This document shows positions 32,801 to 44,928 of a stretch of DNA of 64,000 bases, piece by piece; position 1 is the first letter of the stretch; the number at the start of each line of letters is the position of its first letter. The position numbers were made by a program, and so were the translations under genes. The DNA is from Maratus speciosus (taxonomy: Eukaryota; Arthropoda; Arachnida; Araneae; Salticidae): assembly GCA_963932465.1 (NCBI GenBank), contig OZ010793.1, positions 368,928,459 to 368,992,458 of the forward strand. Reading direction: 5' to 3'. The notes beneath the pieces were generated by a model that saw only the letters and a program-made list of their open reading frames with translations, searched no databases and was not told where the DNA came from.

Positions 32801-34497
32801 TATCCTCTCATAAATGTCGATTGTTTCAAATAAGTCTATGGATAATTATAGACAGTGTAAATGAACAAATTCAAATTACTGTATGCATCTAAAAAAGATA
32901 TCCCTCGAAAACATGTCGGTCTTTTGGAATGAAAATTAATATCAGACCCGATACTATTTACCAAGAAACGCCGTAGTACATAGATGATCCAAAAGTAACG
33001 GAAAAGTAAAAATTCAGTAATTACAGAATTATACACAGTAGGACAATTTGGTTTAAACAAAAATTCACAGAAATCCGTAGATTTGTTGTTGTTGTTGTTG
33101 TTTGTTTGTTTGTTTGTTTGTTTTGGTAAAGAAAAACCTTCCTTCGGGGTAGATACATTCAACCCAATAATTAGTGATGTAGAGGGTTTGTAACCACTGC
33201 ATGTTACTATTTAAACTATCATAACGCAGGAATTACAGCAGAAATCCTTTCAGAGCTTTTGTAGATTGTCTTTACACGTCTGGTGGCCATTTTAATAATT
33301 GACTTCGGTCACAATGTGTGTTTGTCATCCTACCTGTGTTGCGAACTGTGTTTCACCGCTGTATAAATTATTTACACAACTGAATCCTCACTTATTGCTC
33401 GCAAATGTAACTATTCTACCAATAAAATCGTCATTATTTAAACAAAATCCTCCTTTTCAGTGGATTTCTTTGGAAATCACACAGTCCTATTGTCTATCCT
33501 TTTTTTTATTTTTCAATATTTTATTTTTTAGATACTATAACCAATTTTAAGCTATATTTTTGGTACTATTTTTATATATGTTACAAAATGTAACGTAATG
33601 TATGTTAACATTTACATTTTTGCTAACCAATATTATTAAATCACCAAGTATAATTGCAGCTCTACAGAATGCGATAAGTAATGAATACTTGTAACAGACT
33701 TTAGGTATTTTCGCTCTTTTTTACCATATAAGGTTATTCAAATACAGATGAAAATATCGCTGCAGTAATGCTTCCCCTTCAATTGTTGATGATTGTTCAA
33801 TATGAGCATATGTTCTAGGATTAAATACCATATTCTGAAAATGAATGCAAAAAACTAAAATAAAAACACTGATACTTTAGCAGGTTCATATTAAAGAATC
33901 ATAAAATTATATATAATATGTCTAAATTGAAAAATGAATACAATATTGTTTTGCTGATATATTGCTTTATTTAGGTTAAAAACATAGTAAAAAATATGGT
34001 GACATATAAATAAGTTGTGGGAGAAAATGTCTGTGATGAAAAAACAAAATGGCGGATGACAATTTCTATTATTTTCTGCTAAACGTAAAATACAGAGGAG
34101 AATGATAGTTCATAAATTTTGACTAAGAATCTATTAATTTAATTTCTTCTACTGATTTCTTAGAGGTATTTAAAAATCAAAAGGAAAGCGTAGATTTCTG
34201 ACAATAGATTTAAGCTCATATATATGTATCTTTTTAAATGCTGTGAAGTTGTATAAGAAGTAATTTGACTAGGCAAAAGATTTGGAGTATCTTCTAGAGA
34301 AAATGAGCGGAAAAAATTAATTGAGTAATATTTCTTTAAAGAACTGTAAAAAAGTAAATGCACATTGAAATAGTTCAGGAAAATTACTAAGCACAGTTTC
34401 GAATGGCTTCAAAACCTATCACCGAAAGTATTTGTTCGTTGGCAAAAAAAAGCACGTATTTGGAGTGTTTAAAATCATCTGTCCGAGTCTATGTTCT
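32801..34497. other. Non-coding stretch downstream of the cuticle gene
   Basis: No separate gene recognised. Contains (TTG)n/(TTTG)n at 33082-33122 and the probable 3' untranslated region of the cuticle gene at its right side. Candidate minus-strand polyadenylation hexamers are ATTAAA at 34138-34143 and AATAAA at 33966-33971; which is used cannot be told from sequence. Confidence 0.5.
33082..33122. repeat. (TTG)n/(TTTG)n microsatellite
   Basis: Six or so gtt units followed directly by about five tttg units. Confidence 0.93.
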
Positions 34498-34905
34498 TTA
34501 ATAGTGATACGCATAGCCATAATGAGGAGCAGCATAGGCAACTGGGGCATGAGCAGCATAAGCAACTGGAGCAGGTGCAGCATAGGCAACTGGAGCAGGT
34601 GCAGCATAGGCAACTGGAGCAGGTGCAGCATAGGCTACTGCATGGTGTGCTGGAGCTACAGCGAGACCAGCCTTGTTGATAGCGGTATGAGCTGGATCTT
34701 TAGGTTCAACTCCAGGCTCGTTTGTTTTGATGTCAGCTCTGAAACCTGCGGCATCAGCAACATAGTTGACGATCCTCAAGCGGCCATCAGCATCTCTGAG
34801 CCCATAAGAACCAGCAACATTTCCATGTCCATCACCGGTTTCTCTTCTGAATGTTCCGCCAGTCAAATGACCTTCATTGTAACCAAAGGCATAGTTTCCA
34901 AAGTT
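34498..34905 (-). CDS. Cuticle gene exon 3 (chitin-binding domain and tail)
   Basis: 408 bp including the TAA stop, residues 37-171. The acceptor is atatttacag|AAC. It holds the whole RR-type domain and the PVAYAAPA tail. The 159-codon frame on the opposite strand (34432-34911) is a shadow of this low-complexity coding sequence. Confidence 0.96.
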   Translation of the reverse strand, partial: NFGNYAFGYNEGHLTGGTFRRETGDGHGNVAGSYGLRDADGRLRIVNYVADAAGFRADIKTNEPGVEPKDPAHTAINKAGLAVAPAHHAVAYAAPAPVAYAAPAPVAYAAPAPVAYAAHAPVAYAAPHYGYAYHY

Positions 34906-37900
34906 CTGTAAATATAACATGATGTAATGAGATTTTAAGTGAATTAAAAAGATAATGTTTTAAGATAAGCAGTTTATTTATTTTTTTTTTTTTTAAAGAA
35001 AGAAAGAAACCATAAGAAGGCAGAAATTATTTTTTCATGCCCCCTTTTTACACAGTTTATTGAAATAATATTTAATTACAAGTATGATTTATTTATTATA
35101 CGAAAATAATATTCAGTGGTTCTAAATGAGGAGAGAGGGAGGGTATCATACACTAAAATATAAATGATTTGAAGACAAGAAACATAACTGGACTTGCAAA
35201 TATTCACGGAGGTACGCGGGAGTGTTTTTGAAAGAAACTGCTGGAACATTTCTTGTAAAAGAAACACCACTAAAAAATAATTTTCTTACAAATAAAGCTT
35301 TATATAATGATGTTAAACGGTCAAACAACTTAACCTCTTACAGGTCGAATGCAGATCAAGATGAATATTTTTCTTTACTTTTTGCATATTTTGCCTTCCA
35401 TTGATTTATTTCAAATGAAAATCAAATTTCAAAGTAATTGCTTAAAAGGCGCAAAGGCCAACATAGTGAAAAAGATTCCAAGCCGGAACTCGAACCCGGG
35501 CCATCAGTATAGCGCACTGACGTTCTACCGACTAAACCACTTGGAACGATACACAGCTCGGAAAATTTCTCACTAATATTCCATCTTGTGCTGCGTTAGT
35601 AGCCTTGCCAACTTATAGTAGTGAGAAATTTTGCGAGCTGTGAATCGTTCCACGTGGTTTAGTCGGTAGAACGTCAGTGCGCTATACTGATGTCCCGGGT
35701 TCGAGTCCCGGCTTGGAATCTTTTTCACTATGTTGGCCTTTGCGCCTTTTAAGCAATTACTTTGAAATTTGATTTTCATTTGAAATATTGTATCCAAGGC
35801 GAATGTTTCTCTCTGGAATAATTTCCATGTATTAATATAGTTCCATTGATTTAGTTTAAAGATAATTAGTCATTTAAATTCGAAAAATAAAATGTATCTA
35901 TAATTTTTTTATGGCTTTTACAACTGCCAACATGATCTACTTATTGTGACAATTCTTTTACACTGGATTAAAAAAAATGAAATATAGTGATGAGTAGATT
36001 AAATGAAAAGCAAGGTTTAAGAATTAATGACAAATTTATTTTTAAATTTAGGAATTAATACGAATGAAGTTGAAAATTTATCATTCTAAACGAAGGGAAG
36101 AACAGCAAAAAAGGTCATTTTTATGACTGGCTGTACTTTTGGCCTTTTATGATTGAAGTGTAGTTAAAAAATTTAACTATCATTCTATTATGTCTACAAA
36201 TTTCTCAAGTCAATATTTATGAAATTTGATTTTTAAATAAATTTTCAATTTGATGCTCCTAATTTGACATATTGTCCTACAAAAAAGTTTTCACTCGAAT
36301 TCCCAGGTTTTATGGAGTGTGAAAGTTCTAGAGAAAATTCTAGAGAAGAGGAAGAATAACACGTTTTCTTTTTCTTTCTTTGACATTTCAATTTAAACTG
36401 ATGAATGAAAGAAAATGGATGTGATCTACATATTCACTTCTTTTACTTATAAAAATGGTTACAAAGTAATTATCCTAATCGAGTACCAGTAAAAACATCA
36501 AAGGCTGTAGAGTTCTAATATTTATGCACTGTAAAAAAAAGGCAACTGTTATTTAATATACGATAATGTAATACAATAACGAAAACATATGAAAATCCCT
36601 TTCAAGTTACAAACGGTTCCGAAAAGCGTTCTTTATCTTTAGAAACCTAAAACCGAGTCTATTTTCGAGATTTAAAGGGGCACTTATAAAAACAAAGTTT
36701 CTTGTGCTGCCACTGATTTTCGGAAAAAGTCTTCGAATAATTTTTATAGTGTATTGTAATCTGTTTTCTCTAACCGGAATATCGGCTATTAGGATGCTAT
36801 AGGTTCATGAAACTTATGAGACAATATTTTACCTATGATTGTCTATTTACTGTTTTAACCTTTAATCTACTTACGGTACTTATAAGTACCATTAAGATAA
36901 CTTGTTATAAAATTCATTTAATACATCGATTAGTAGTAATACAGTTTAGAATGAGTTATAGGTACTTGACTTTATCTTGTTCCAAAAGCATTATTAGTTA
37001 CACAAAACAAAAATGTATTTTTAAAATGATGATTACTTTTGATTTGCATCTTTTCAGCTTTCTTGGCGTTGGAAGGGGGGGGGGGGGATTTTTCAATTCG
37101 GAAATATTTCTATATTCCTATTGTAAGAACACAATATTTGTACATTTTCTAATTCTACAAAATAATAAGAAAATATTTAAAACAAAAGATTTGAGTGGGT
37201 TTATAAATATTGCACAAAATCCCTATAAATTCAAAATAATCAATCCTTCTAAAATCTTTCTAAAATTTATTAAATGATTATGTAAACCTTCTACTGTAGT
37301 TTCAAAAATTCACGAAAAATGCTTTAGAAGATAAAATTTTCATGAATTCATAATTCAGTACACAAAAGGTTAAGTTGACCTGAAACACAGGATTTTACTT
37401 TTTTCATGTGTAAATATACTTTGCTCATTTTGTTTCTTGATATATATATTTATCGATATATTTCGTTTCAAATGTAAATTCTATTAAAAAAAAAAAGATT
37501 TAATTTTAAAAATTAAAGACGTTAAAAATTATCCATGTGTAATATTTCATATATCTTCTGAAGAAACAATTCTTTTGTCATAATTTTATCTATTTTTGAA
37601 TATCGAAAAGAAAAAATATTAATTGCCTTCAGGATTTAGAAAAACATTTAGTTTAAAACATATATTTTAAAATATTTATTTATTTATTTATTTTACATTT
37701 TTTTATGAGTACTTTCTACAGCAAAAATCACATTTTCACAATTTAACTCAAAACTAAAAATACCGCAATTAAAAAAAAATATAGCTTAAAATCCTTGTAC
37801 TAAGTGTCATAACTTTATCGAACGTAGGAATTTTTATACATCAGTTTAAAAATAACTAATCTTGAAAAAATATAATCTGAAATAAATACAATGAAATAAT

Positions 37901-40900
37901 TTGAATTGAATCCTGGAAGAAGGCGTGGTAATCACACACAATATAATATGAAAATCGTTGATATCTTTTGATCTAATTAATATCATTTACATGCGGTATC
38001 TTTAAGATAATAATTTTATCAAGATTTTCCTGTCCCGGAGTACCTTAGTGCACCTTAGAGCATGAACTGATTAATTTCAGAACTTTTGGTGTTATTCATA
38101 TCTCCCTCACGCTTATCGCATACATTGAAAGTCGTCAAAAATTTACATATAATAAACTGGCATAAAGTCGTCGTTTAAAACATAAAAGCAAAATTTAAAA
38201 ATAATTACTTACATCTTGGCTCCTGAACTGTGTGCTTGCACCAGTATCAAGTGGAGCTGCATAGTGAAGGACAGCGGCCTGGGAGGCTGCGACCAATGCG
38301 AAAATGATGAAAACCTGTAAAACATGAAAAGCATATTCAACTATGGTACTCTTTCTTGAAAATGGTAAAATTATCAATTTATACAGAAAAAATCCAAAAT
38401 GAGTGGACAAATTTAAGAGGTGCAAACCAAAACAAATGAGTAATACTACCTCTGTTATTTTGTAAAAACAGTTTACGAACACCCTGAATATAGAGTGATT
38501 AAAAAAAACTTAAACATTAAGGGAGTATACTAAATAACATTGACGTTGATTAACCACCGAACAGGCGGAATTGCAACTCCTTCGAAGACAGCACGAAAGG
38601 GTGATAGACCCGATCAAAGAAGCTGTCACCGGAAAAAAGTGAAAGAAAAATTCAATTTCATAAAGGTCTCTACCAGCATCTTCGCACCCAGGTTCTCTAT
38701 AATTATGTTCACCCAGTAATCTCTGGGTACACCACTCAAAGATTGCTATTTGTCTATCTTTTCTATGCTTAAAACCTTTTTATATCGTCTTATGTATAAA
38801 AAAATCATATCTTCTCTATATTGAAATATATAGGGGAAAAAATGTTTGAACCTGATTAGTGCCTTTTTTGTTAATGTGGCTTTTGCTGCCACCTTTACAG
38901 CTTTTCCTGCTCAAACTTGGCGAGAGTTACTCTGAACAGTGTTAATTTTTTTTCTCTTTTTAATTCTTCTCTTTTTATATAGAACCTTATAATACTCAGC
39001 TCATTTTGTTCGTATGACTATTTACTATCGATTTACAGAAAAAAATTTCGACTCCGCGATGATGAGACCATCGATATCACCGGCTCACAGACTATTAAAA
39101 AACGATTGGACACATTTTAAGTAGTGATCATGCACACCAAACCAAGAATATTTTGTACTAGAAACCAGGGTCGTAATCAATTCATTTTTCTTCATTAAAA
39201 AGTGCAGTGAGTCTCACTTGAATCCGAACATAACTATCGTTCATAACTTTACCTGTTTTGTGTGAAATGTGACAATAAACCATGGTGAAACCATGTGAAC
39301 TGTCAATTAGATTCAGAAATATGTAGCGTTTCGTTTATCGTTACTAATTGACCGGGAGCAAGGCAGCACAGGCAATCACCTCATCGAGTTCACGGATGAA
39401 ATTCTAGGATTAGTTAAATCTTGATTCGCATATTAAAACGCAATCGGTCTGCCAAGTCATATCTTGGTGAAAAATACCTGAAAACCCGATTTTAGCGGCT
39501 GACTCGTAGGTTTACCATTGCGTTTTCCTGCACCAAAAGGTATGAAAACATGGAGGACTGGGAGCAGGAAAACGCAATGGTAAACCTACGAGTCAGCCGC
39601 TAAAATCGGTATTTCAGGTGTTTTCCACCAAGATATGACTTGGCAGACCGATTGCGTTTTAATATGCGAATCAAGGTTTAACTAATCCTAGAATTTCATC
39701 CGTGAACTCGATGATGTGATTGTCTGTACTGCCGAATCCCGGTCTATAAGAAAAGAATGATAGAAGTGGGCTTCGAAGGGCTTTCTGGATTGTATCCGCT
39801 TCTACCACTTTTGGTGATATGCTTACATTTTAAACAAAGAAAAAGCAGTCTATTTTAAATTGCGTTAAAATATCTCATTATTGTCAAAGTTATGTATAAA
39901 AGCCCGAATTCGGGTTCGAATGAGATACTCTGTATTTTTGACTGAATAAATAGATTGTATAATCCCAATTTATAATCTCTATACAAAATTTTATTGTTTA
40001 ATTTACAGTTTAATGTTGCTATACAAAAATTTTCATTGTAGTGTGCACAACAACCTCTTAAAGTTTGAGCAATCTTTTTAAGCACCCTGTAACTGAATGC
40101 AATAAGTTTGCATGTGTAAATAGAACACACTAGTGCATCAGTTATTCGGAAAAAGGTCATTTGTTATGATGAAATAACACAAATATCAGTAGAAAATCAC
40201 AGCTGAAAAACTTCACGAAATAAATGGAGAGATGTCAGGTCATATGGAAACAGTGGGGAGTAAAGAAAAATTTCATTATTTTCATTTTTTATTTAATTTT
40301 TTATAATTGATTAGTATTTTGTATACAGGCATTCATTTGAAGTGTTTGCGTTTGAATAACTGCAATTTCAGGCTAAAAACATTTTGATAAATACATTATT
40401 GCATTAAAAAAAATTGTATTTAAATAGCCTGCCATGCCTTAATATCTTTGTCTATTTTTTTTCTTCTTTTAAATAAATAAAAAAATTAATCGATATGAAT
40501 TCTTTTTCTTAAGATTTGACTTATTATTATTATTATTGTTATAGCTATATAATAATTAGAAAAATCCATAAAGGCGCAACAATTAAATAAAAAATTATGT
40601 ATCGTATTTACTTGGGTGAGCAAATATATTAACAAGACATATGATAATATTTAAAGTGAACATCATATTTCAATGAAAATTCACAGAAATACAGCAGAGC
40701 ATCAATTATCAAGAATAACTGAAGATTTATAACGTCCGAAATATCTATATTTTGATAACCGATCAATATTTAGAATGCAACAATAAACTAAACCTCAAGA
40801 TATTTTCTATTGATATACAAAAATAAACGCTTTCTTATACAGACATATTTCTTACCGCTTTTTATTTGGGTGAGCAAAGATATTAACAAAACATATGATG

Positions 40901-41816
40901 ATATTTAAGGTGAATACTATATTTCAGTGAAGAAAAATTAATGTAAAATACTAATATAATGATGTTAATATTCGTATGATGTATTATAAGTTGAAAGTTT
41001 TAAAAACATTTTTTGTTAAAGTGTAAAAAGATTCATTATAAATTATTTTCGAATATTTGAAAGGAAGAAAACACTATATAAACGGAAGAACAAGACAAAA
41101 AATTTACAAAATCCCATGGAAATCAAATTAAGATTAGTTAAAGTTATTGGTTTTACTCAGGGATGTAGTGGAGGGTATACGGGGGTATACGCCGTGTACC
41201 TTCTGTATTTTTTAAGAAGCACCGTATACCCTCTGTTTCTCAAATAAAGCATTAGCGTATACCCTATATATGAATCTTCATGAGGTCAGCGTATATCCCC
41301 TGCCTATACCGTATACTCTCTTCTTTTTTTACGACTACAACACTGGTTTTACTGCAAGAGTCTGCAATTGCCTTTAGCAGATTTCGTCGCGCTGCCGTGA
41401 AAAAAGTAACTAACATGAAATAGGCAGTGAGGAAAATGCATTATTTAATTTTAATAACATAAAACTAGGCTCTACTATGTTTTTTTTTTTTTCGGGTGTC
41501 ACCTTAATTAACGAATAAATTCGTCTAAAGTTGCGTGACGCACACGGTGACACGCCCACTTACTTCTGTCGAATAGCAAATTATGCATTATTCGAAGTGC
41601 TGTTGAATCACACTCACGATGAAGTAACATAAATATCCATTTTTTCGAATAATGATGTATACGGATGATTGATTTTCGAATAACTGATATCCTATTGTAT
41701 TTTAAATTCAAATTGCAGTTATTCATCTGCTATCAGGTAAAAATAACCAAAATTTTTGATGGGATAAGAAAATTAGAAAAATAAAAGGAAAACAAATTTT
41801 TTTCTCATACCTTCAT
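34498..41816 (-). CDS. Secreted cuticle protein, chitin-binding (RR-type), 3 exons
   Basis: Joined exons 41816-41811, 38314-38213 and 34905-34498 give a 171-residue protein. It should be secreted by epidermal cells and bind chitin fibres in the exoskeleton. Residues 1-15 (MKVFIIFALVAASQA) form a signal peptide, with cleavage likely before AVLHY. Residues 39-101 are a chitin_bind_4 domain of the arachnid Rebers-Riddiford type: NYAFGY (aromatics Y41, F43, Y45), RRETGDGHGNVAGSY, DADGRLR, VNYVADAAGFRA (Y84, F91), TNEPG. Residues about 120-171 are Ala/Pro/Val/Tyr repeats (PVAYAAPA) ending HYGYAYHY. Both introns are phase 0 with GT-AG ends. A break just after the second codon, within the signal peptide, is typical of arthropod cuticle genes. 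It most resembles rigid cuticular proteins of spiders. No frameshift; apparently intact. Confidence 0.95.
34529..34648 (-). repeat. Coding minisatellite, five 24-bp units in the cuticle gene
   Basis: Units start at 34529, 34553, 34577, 34601 and 34625. Three central units are nearly identical (gcagcata(g/a)gcaactggag), the outer two diverged. Each codes eight residues of the PVAYAAPA type. Array length should vary between individuals by slippage, changing tail length without a frameshift. Confidence 0.92.
35400..35850. mobile_element. Head-to-head tRNA-like SINE pair in intron 2
   Basis: The left copy (minus, about 35400-35576) and the right copy (plus, about 35577-35850) both have gaacgtcagtgcgctatact and gggttcgag-type B boxes, gcgcaaaggcca tails and ttttaagcaatt. 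Their 5' regions face each other and pair (cacagctcg...aaatttctcacta / tagtgagaaattttgcgagctgtg), so the unit is a foldback. Non-coding; the frames over it are repeat-derived. Confidence 0.88.
36866..37350 (+). repeat. Dispersed ~490-bp repeat, copy 2 (in intron 2)
   Basis: Same family and orientation as 9658-10150; see that entry. It lies antisense to the cuticle gene. The 156-codon frame 36807-37277 lies mostly in this repeat and is not supported as a gene. Confidence 0.8.
37674..37696. repeat. (TTTA)n microsatellite
   Basis: Five or so TTTA units in intron 2. Confidence 0.85.
38213..38314 (-). CDS. Cuticle gene exon 2
   Basis: 102 bp, residues 3-36. The acceptor is tcatgttttacag|GTT and the donor is CAAGAT|gtaagt. 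It codes the hydrophobic core of the signal peptide and the start of the mature protein (AVLHYAAPLDTGASTQFRSQD), including the short linker that commonly precedes the chitin-binding domain. Confidence 0.94.
39350..39744. mobile_element. 395-bp foldback element in intron 1
   Basis: Starts GACCGGGAGCAAGGCAG and ends with ctgccgaatcccggtc, its imperfect reverse complement. The arms are almost perfect further in: ctaggattagttaa, cgcaatcggtctgccaagtc, tagcggctgactcgtaggtt and accattgcgttttcctgc each appear reversed on the other side. The loop is about 35 bp near 39548. GC content is higher than the surroundings. No target duplication could be fixed, so the superfamily is open. Confidence 0.88.
41158..41345. 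mobile_element. 188-bp hAT MITE with perfect 8-bp TSD
   Basis: Flanked by gttttact at 41150-41157 and 41346-41353. The left end is CAGGGATGTAGTGG; the right end reversed is CAGTGTTGTAGTCG. The interior repeats gtataccct(c/a)-type phrases. An 8-bp duplication with CAG ends is a hAT signature. It sits about 465 bp from the cuticle gene's first exon, inside intron 1. Confidence 0.92.
41811..41816 (-). CDS. Cuticle gene exon 1 coding part (Met-Lys)
   Basis: Only ATG AAG is coded before a consensus donor (AAG|gtatgag). Joined in phase 0 to exon 2 it yields MK + VFIIFALV, a good signal peptide. Such a two-codon coding exon is invisible to ORF finders. It lies about 70 bp downstream of a TATA box. 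Confidence 0.9.
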
Positions 41817-41850
41817 GATTAAGCTTCTAGCTGTTGGACTGAAAAGAACT
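41817..41850 (-). promoter_or_regulatory. Cuticle gene 5' UTR and initiator candidates
   Basis: On the minus strand TCAGT, the arthropod initiator core, occurs with its A at 41850 and again at 41840. The first is about 36 bp from the TATAAAAG start, slightly longer than the usual 30. The short 5' UTR then runs into ATGAAG. Confidence 0.5.
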
Positions 41851-41878
41851 GATTTGTGCTCTACCATAGTTTTACACT

Positions 41879-41888
41879 CTTTTATATA
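41879..41888 (-). promoter_or_regulatory. TATA box of the cuticle gene
   Basis: TATATAAAAG on the minus strand, 62-72 bp upstream of the ATG. Strong match to the TATA consensus and well placed for the initiator candidates. Arthropod structural cuticle genes, expressed in bursts at moulting, usually have TATA promoters. Confidence 0.82.
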
Positions 41889-42878
41889 TCCAATGTCCAG
41901 CCTTCCCCAGGTGTGGTCATTACGGAAGTTAGTATAGTCACGTGATTTAGGAGATGCCGAAGAGGGTGTAGTCCCTTGATACCGTTTAGATTCGAAGGTC
42001 GGAAGAAAGAATCACCTCATTTTCGTTTTTTAAGAGGTCAAGAAAAAAACACCGGGCACTGAAGAAGTGCAATGAAAGGTCTTCATTCCCTTCGCGCGGC
42101 CTTGTAAGAAACAAAATGTAGCTTTCATTCCTTTTGTTTGGCATGAACCCTGCTGTTAAAGAGTCTTTCTCCAAATACGAGGCGAAAGTGAGGATTTTGT
42201 AACTAATCAATTTTTTTTTCTTCTTCTGTCTACATTTTTTGAATTGCGGTCTTCATAACTTTCTTGTATTTGTCTTTACTAACAAGTGATTACCTTGATA
42301 TAATTTCTTCTTTTTTGTTAATCTGCAAAATCTTATCTTAGTTTCAAATTATGTTGCTTAAAAATTGGGTTAGATAATGATGTGGTTAGATGACTGATTG
42401 CAGTATCATGAATTGCTAAAATTCTGTTATTATGCTGTTGAATAAAAAGTTTTGAGAGGTTTTGTACGTATATGCGTGAAATTTTGAGCAAAAGAAAAAT
42501 ATTAAGGCTTTATGTTTCAAAGTATGGCCTACTTTTCCTCCTCCAAATTTAAGCCACACTGTATTCTGTTATTTTCCAGCAAAATTTTTTATTTCCGCCA
42601 ATATAGGAATGGATTAGTCTGCAGCCAAAAAGTTATAAGACATGATTTTTCATCAGCAAACAATTTTCTATTTTTTTACCAAAATATTTTTGAAGGCGCC
42701 AAAACAAACGAATATCAGGTAGTGAAATGTCTGCTGAGGTGAATATGCTCGGTGTGCTAAAACTATACATACAAGTAATGTAATTTTTTTCAGGTGATCA
42801 AAGACACGTGATGCATCTTTTTCTGGTGGTGGAAGATCATTCTACTTCTGTGTGAATATATTCGAATAATCTGTTGTA

Positions 42879-43973
42879 CAGTCGTGGAAAAAAAAGTAAA
42901 CACCCCCTACTAACTCCTCAACAAATTATCGTAGACGAAAGTTATTGGTACCGAACGATTGGAAATAAAGCCTACTTTTAAATGATGTATATACAATTTG
43001 CTTAGGGGGCCATCTACATATTAAAACGAATCCAAATTTCCTTTTTTTTTCAATGGCAATACCCAATTTTAACGAGATATTTCAAATCTTTGGTTCAAAC
43101 TATGCCTAGACACCAAATTTTAAGTCATTTTAATGATAAATTTTTGAATTATAAAAATTCAAAATTTAGGGTTTCTAATGTTAAATTACATTTTCATATT
43201 TTTATTTATATCTCCTGAAATTATGCTCCGAATGTGCTATTTTCTTGTGTAGCAATAATACTAAAATACCCAAACATAAATACGCCGAATTTGCAATTAT
43301 TATAATTTTATGATATAAATTATGAATTATGAAATTAATATTCGAAAAAATTATGAATTGCAACCTACAATTTTTTTTGATGGATTTAGATTTATTAAGT
43401 CCTTCTTTACGGAAATCTAAAATTTCACATTTTTCTTCCAAGTAGTTTTCAAATTATGCTTAAAAAACGGCTAAATGATGGTTTAAGGGACTATGGTATG
43501 ATGACTATGATAGAAGTGACTAGATATTTTGATTTTTATGCTATCCTGTAATCTAGCAGGCTTCATTGACTGCGTGAGTTGCGCTGAAGTTCCTTGATTA
43601 AGAAGAGGGCTTTCTCGGTTAACAATCGAGTACTGAACTTTAATTTGGATAAAGTCCTTAAAATACGCTCGTTTTAAAATAATTAATTTCTCGGAAACTT
43701 ATCGTACGAATTGCATAAAAATTTGTTTTTAGGCTAATTGAAGGGTATAGAGTTCATTTATGCTGTCAGAATTCTATACTGCTATTGAAAAAAAAAAAAA
43801 ACAAAGTTATGGTTATAACAAAGTTTTAATATGTAGATGGCCCCCTAAGCAAATTTTATATACATCATTTAAAAGTGGACTTTGTTTCCAATCGTTAGGT
43901 ACGAGTAACTTTCTTCTGCGATAATTTATTGAGAAGTTAGTAGGGGGTATTTACTTTTTTTTTACCACGACTG
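42879..43973. mobile_element. 1095-bp TIR element, TA target
   Basis: TA then CAGTCGTGGAAAAAAAAGTA at the left; the right end is TTTTTACCACGACTG then TA. The arms pair over roughly 180 bp each: cccctactaact / agttagtaggggg, tttaaatgatgtatata / tatacatcatttaaa, cttagggggccatctac / gtagatggccccctaag. CAGTCGTGG ends and TA target fit a Tc1-like non-autonomous element. The interior (43.1-43.8 kb) has no transposase frame. Confidence 0.92.
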
Positions 43974-44010
43974 TACATATTTTGATTCAGTTTCTTTCGA
44001 TATATGAATA

Positions 44011-44928
44011 TTAGGGGAAAGTAGGGCAATGACGCTCAGAGGAGCAATCCCGCTCACCAAATATCTCTAAACAGAATAGAATTGAAAACGTGCTATCGGT
44101 ACCGGCACTTAGCGAACTTCATCCTAAGTTCCCAGTAAGGATTTAGTGCCCGTCGGGAGGAAAGTATTTTTGTGTCCTCACGTTATTAGTTTGAAGTTGT
44201 TTTATTCTAAAATTCTACAACATCTAACTTGAAGATAAGTGTACACTCTTATTTTCAAATATTAATTTACTAATTATGTCTACGAAATATATACATTTAG
44301 CTGTACTTTTATGCTTTTATTTATTTTTGTAGTGCGTTGTTAGGCCAATTAAAATGCAATAAAACCCAACATGGCGATAACGGGTAATGGCGCTCGCGTG
44401 GAATTCCAGAAGAAGTGTTGCCAGTGGGAACTTTTTTAAAATTCAAATTTGTTGATTGACACGACTTTTTTGAAATGGTAAAATTTCCCTGTTTTCATCT
44501 TTATTAATATGTCATTAACAAGAAGAATTTTACGATTTCAAAAAAGTGGTCAAAAATCAAAAAACCTAAATATAAAAAAAGTAGCCCCCTATATGTCTAA
44601 CACAATATGTGTAAAGTAGTCGAAAAAAGTCTGCAGTGGTGTGAACAGACCACAGAACTACATATGTGGCTTTTGTCTTAGTTAAATGTTGTATTCAAAC
44701 TCTGAGCGCAATTACCCTAGCATGTCGGGCATTACCGCTCAATCGATGGTTATTTAAATAAAACGATAAAAAAAATTCCTTAAACTTTTATGCAAATTAG
44801 TTGATTGCGAACTGTTCCTTATTCTTTGGAGTTATGCTTCTTTAATAAAATATTGATTTTTTTGTCTAAATTTGACTAGCTATTCATATTTTCCCTTAAG
44901 TGAGCGCCATTCCCCTACTTTTCCCTAA
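44011..44928. mobile_element. 918-bp TIR element, TA target
   Basis: The left end is TTAGGGGAAAGTAGGGCAAT and the right end reversed is TTAGGGAAAAGTAGGGGAAT; the match continues through g(a/g)cgctca. Flanked by TA (44009-44010, 44929-44930). Interior phrases such as aatggcgctc recur near 44.39 kb. No transposase frame. Confidence 0.87.

Larger units (their letters stand above)
34906..38212 (-). other. Cuticle gene intron 2 (3307 bp)
   Basis: GT-AG bounded. Contains the SINE pair at 35400-35850, a dispersed repeat at 36866-37350 and a (TTTA)n run at 37674-37696. No embedded gene recognised. Confidence 0.9.
38315..41810 (-). other. Cuticle gene intron 1 (3496 bp)
   Basis: GT-AG bounded. Contains the foldback at 39350-39744 and the hAT MITE at 41158-41345. 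Large first introns separating the two-codon first coding exon are common in arthropod cuticle genes. Confidence 0.88.

Noticed and set aside
34432..34911. 159-codon plus-strand frame rich in Ser/Cys/Trp
   Set aside because: It is the exact antisense of the cuticle gene's exon 3; its repeats (RCSIGNWS) are the 24-bp minisatellite read backwards.
36807..37277. 156-codon plus frame
   Set aside because: Mostly a dispersed repeat shared with 9.66-10.15 kb, where the corresponding frame breaks differently; no domain.
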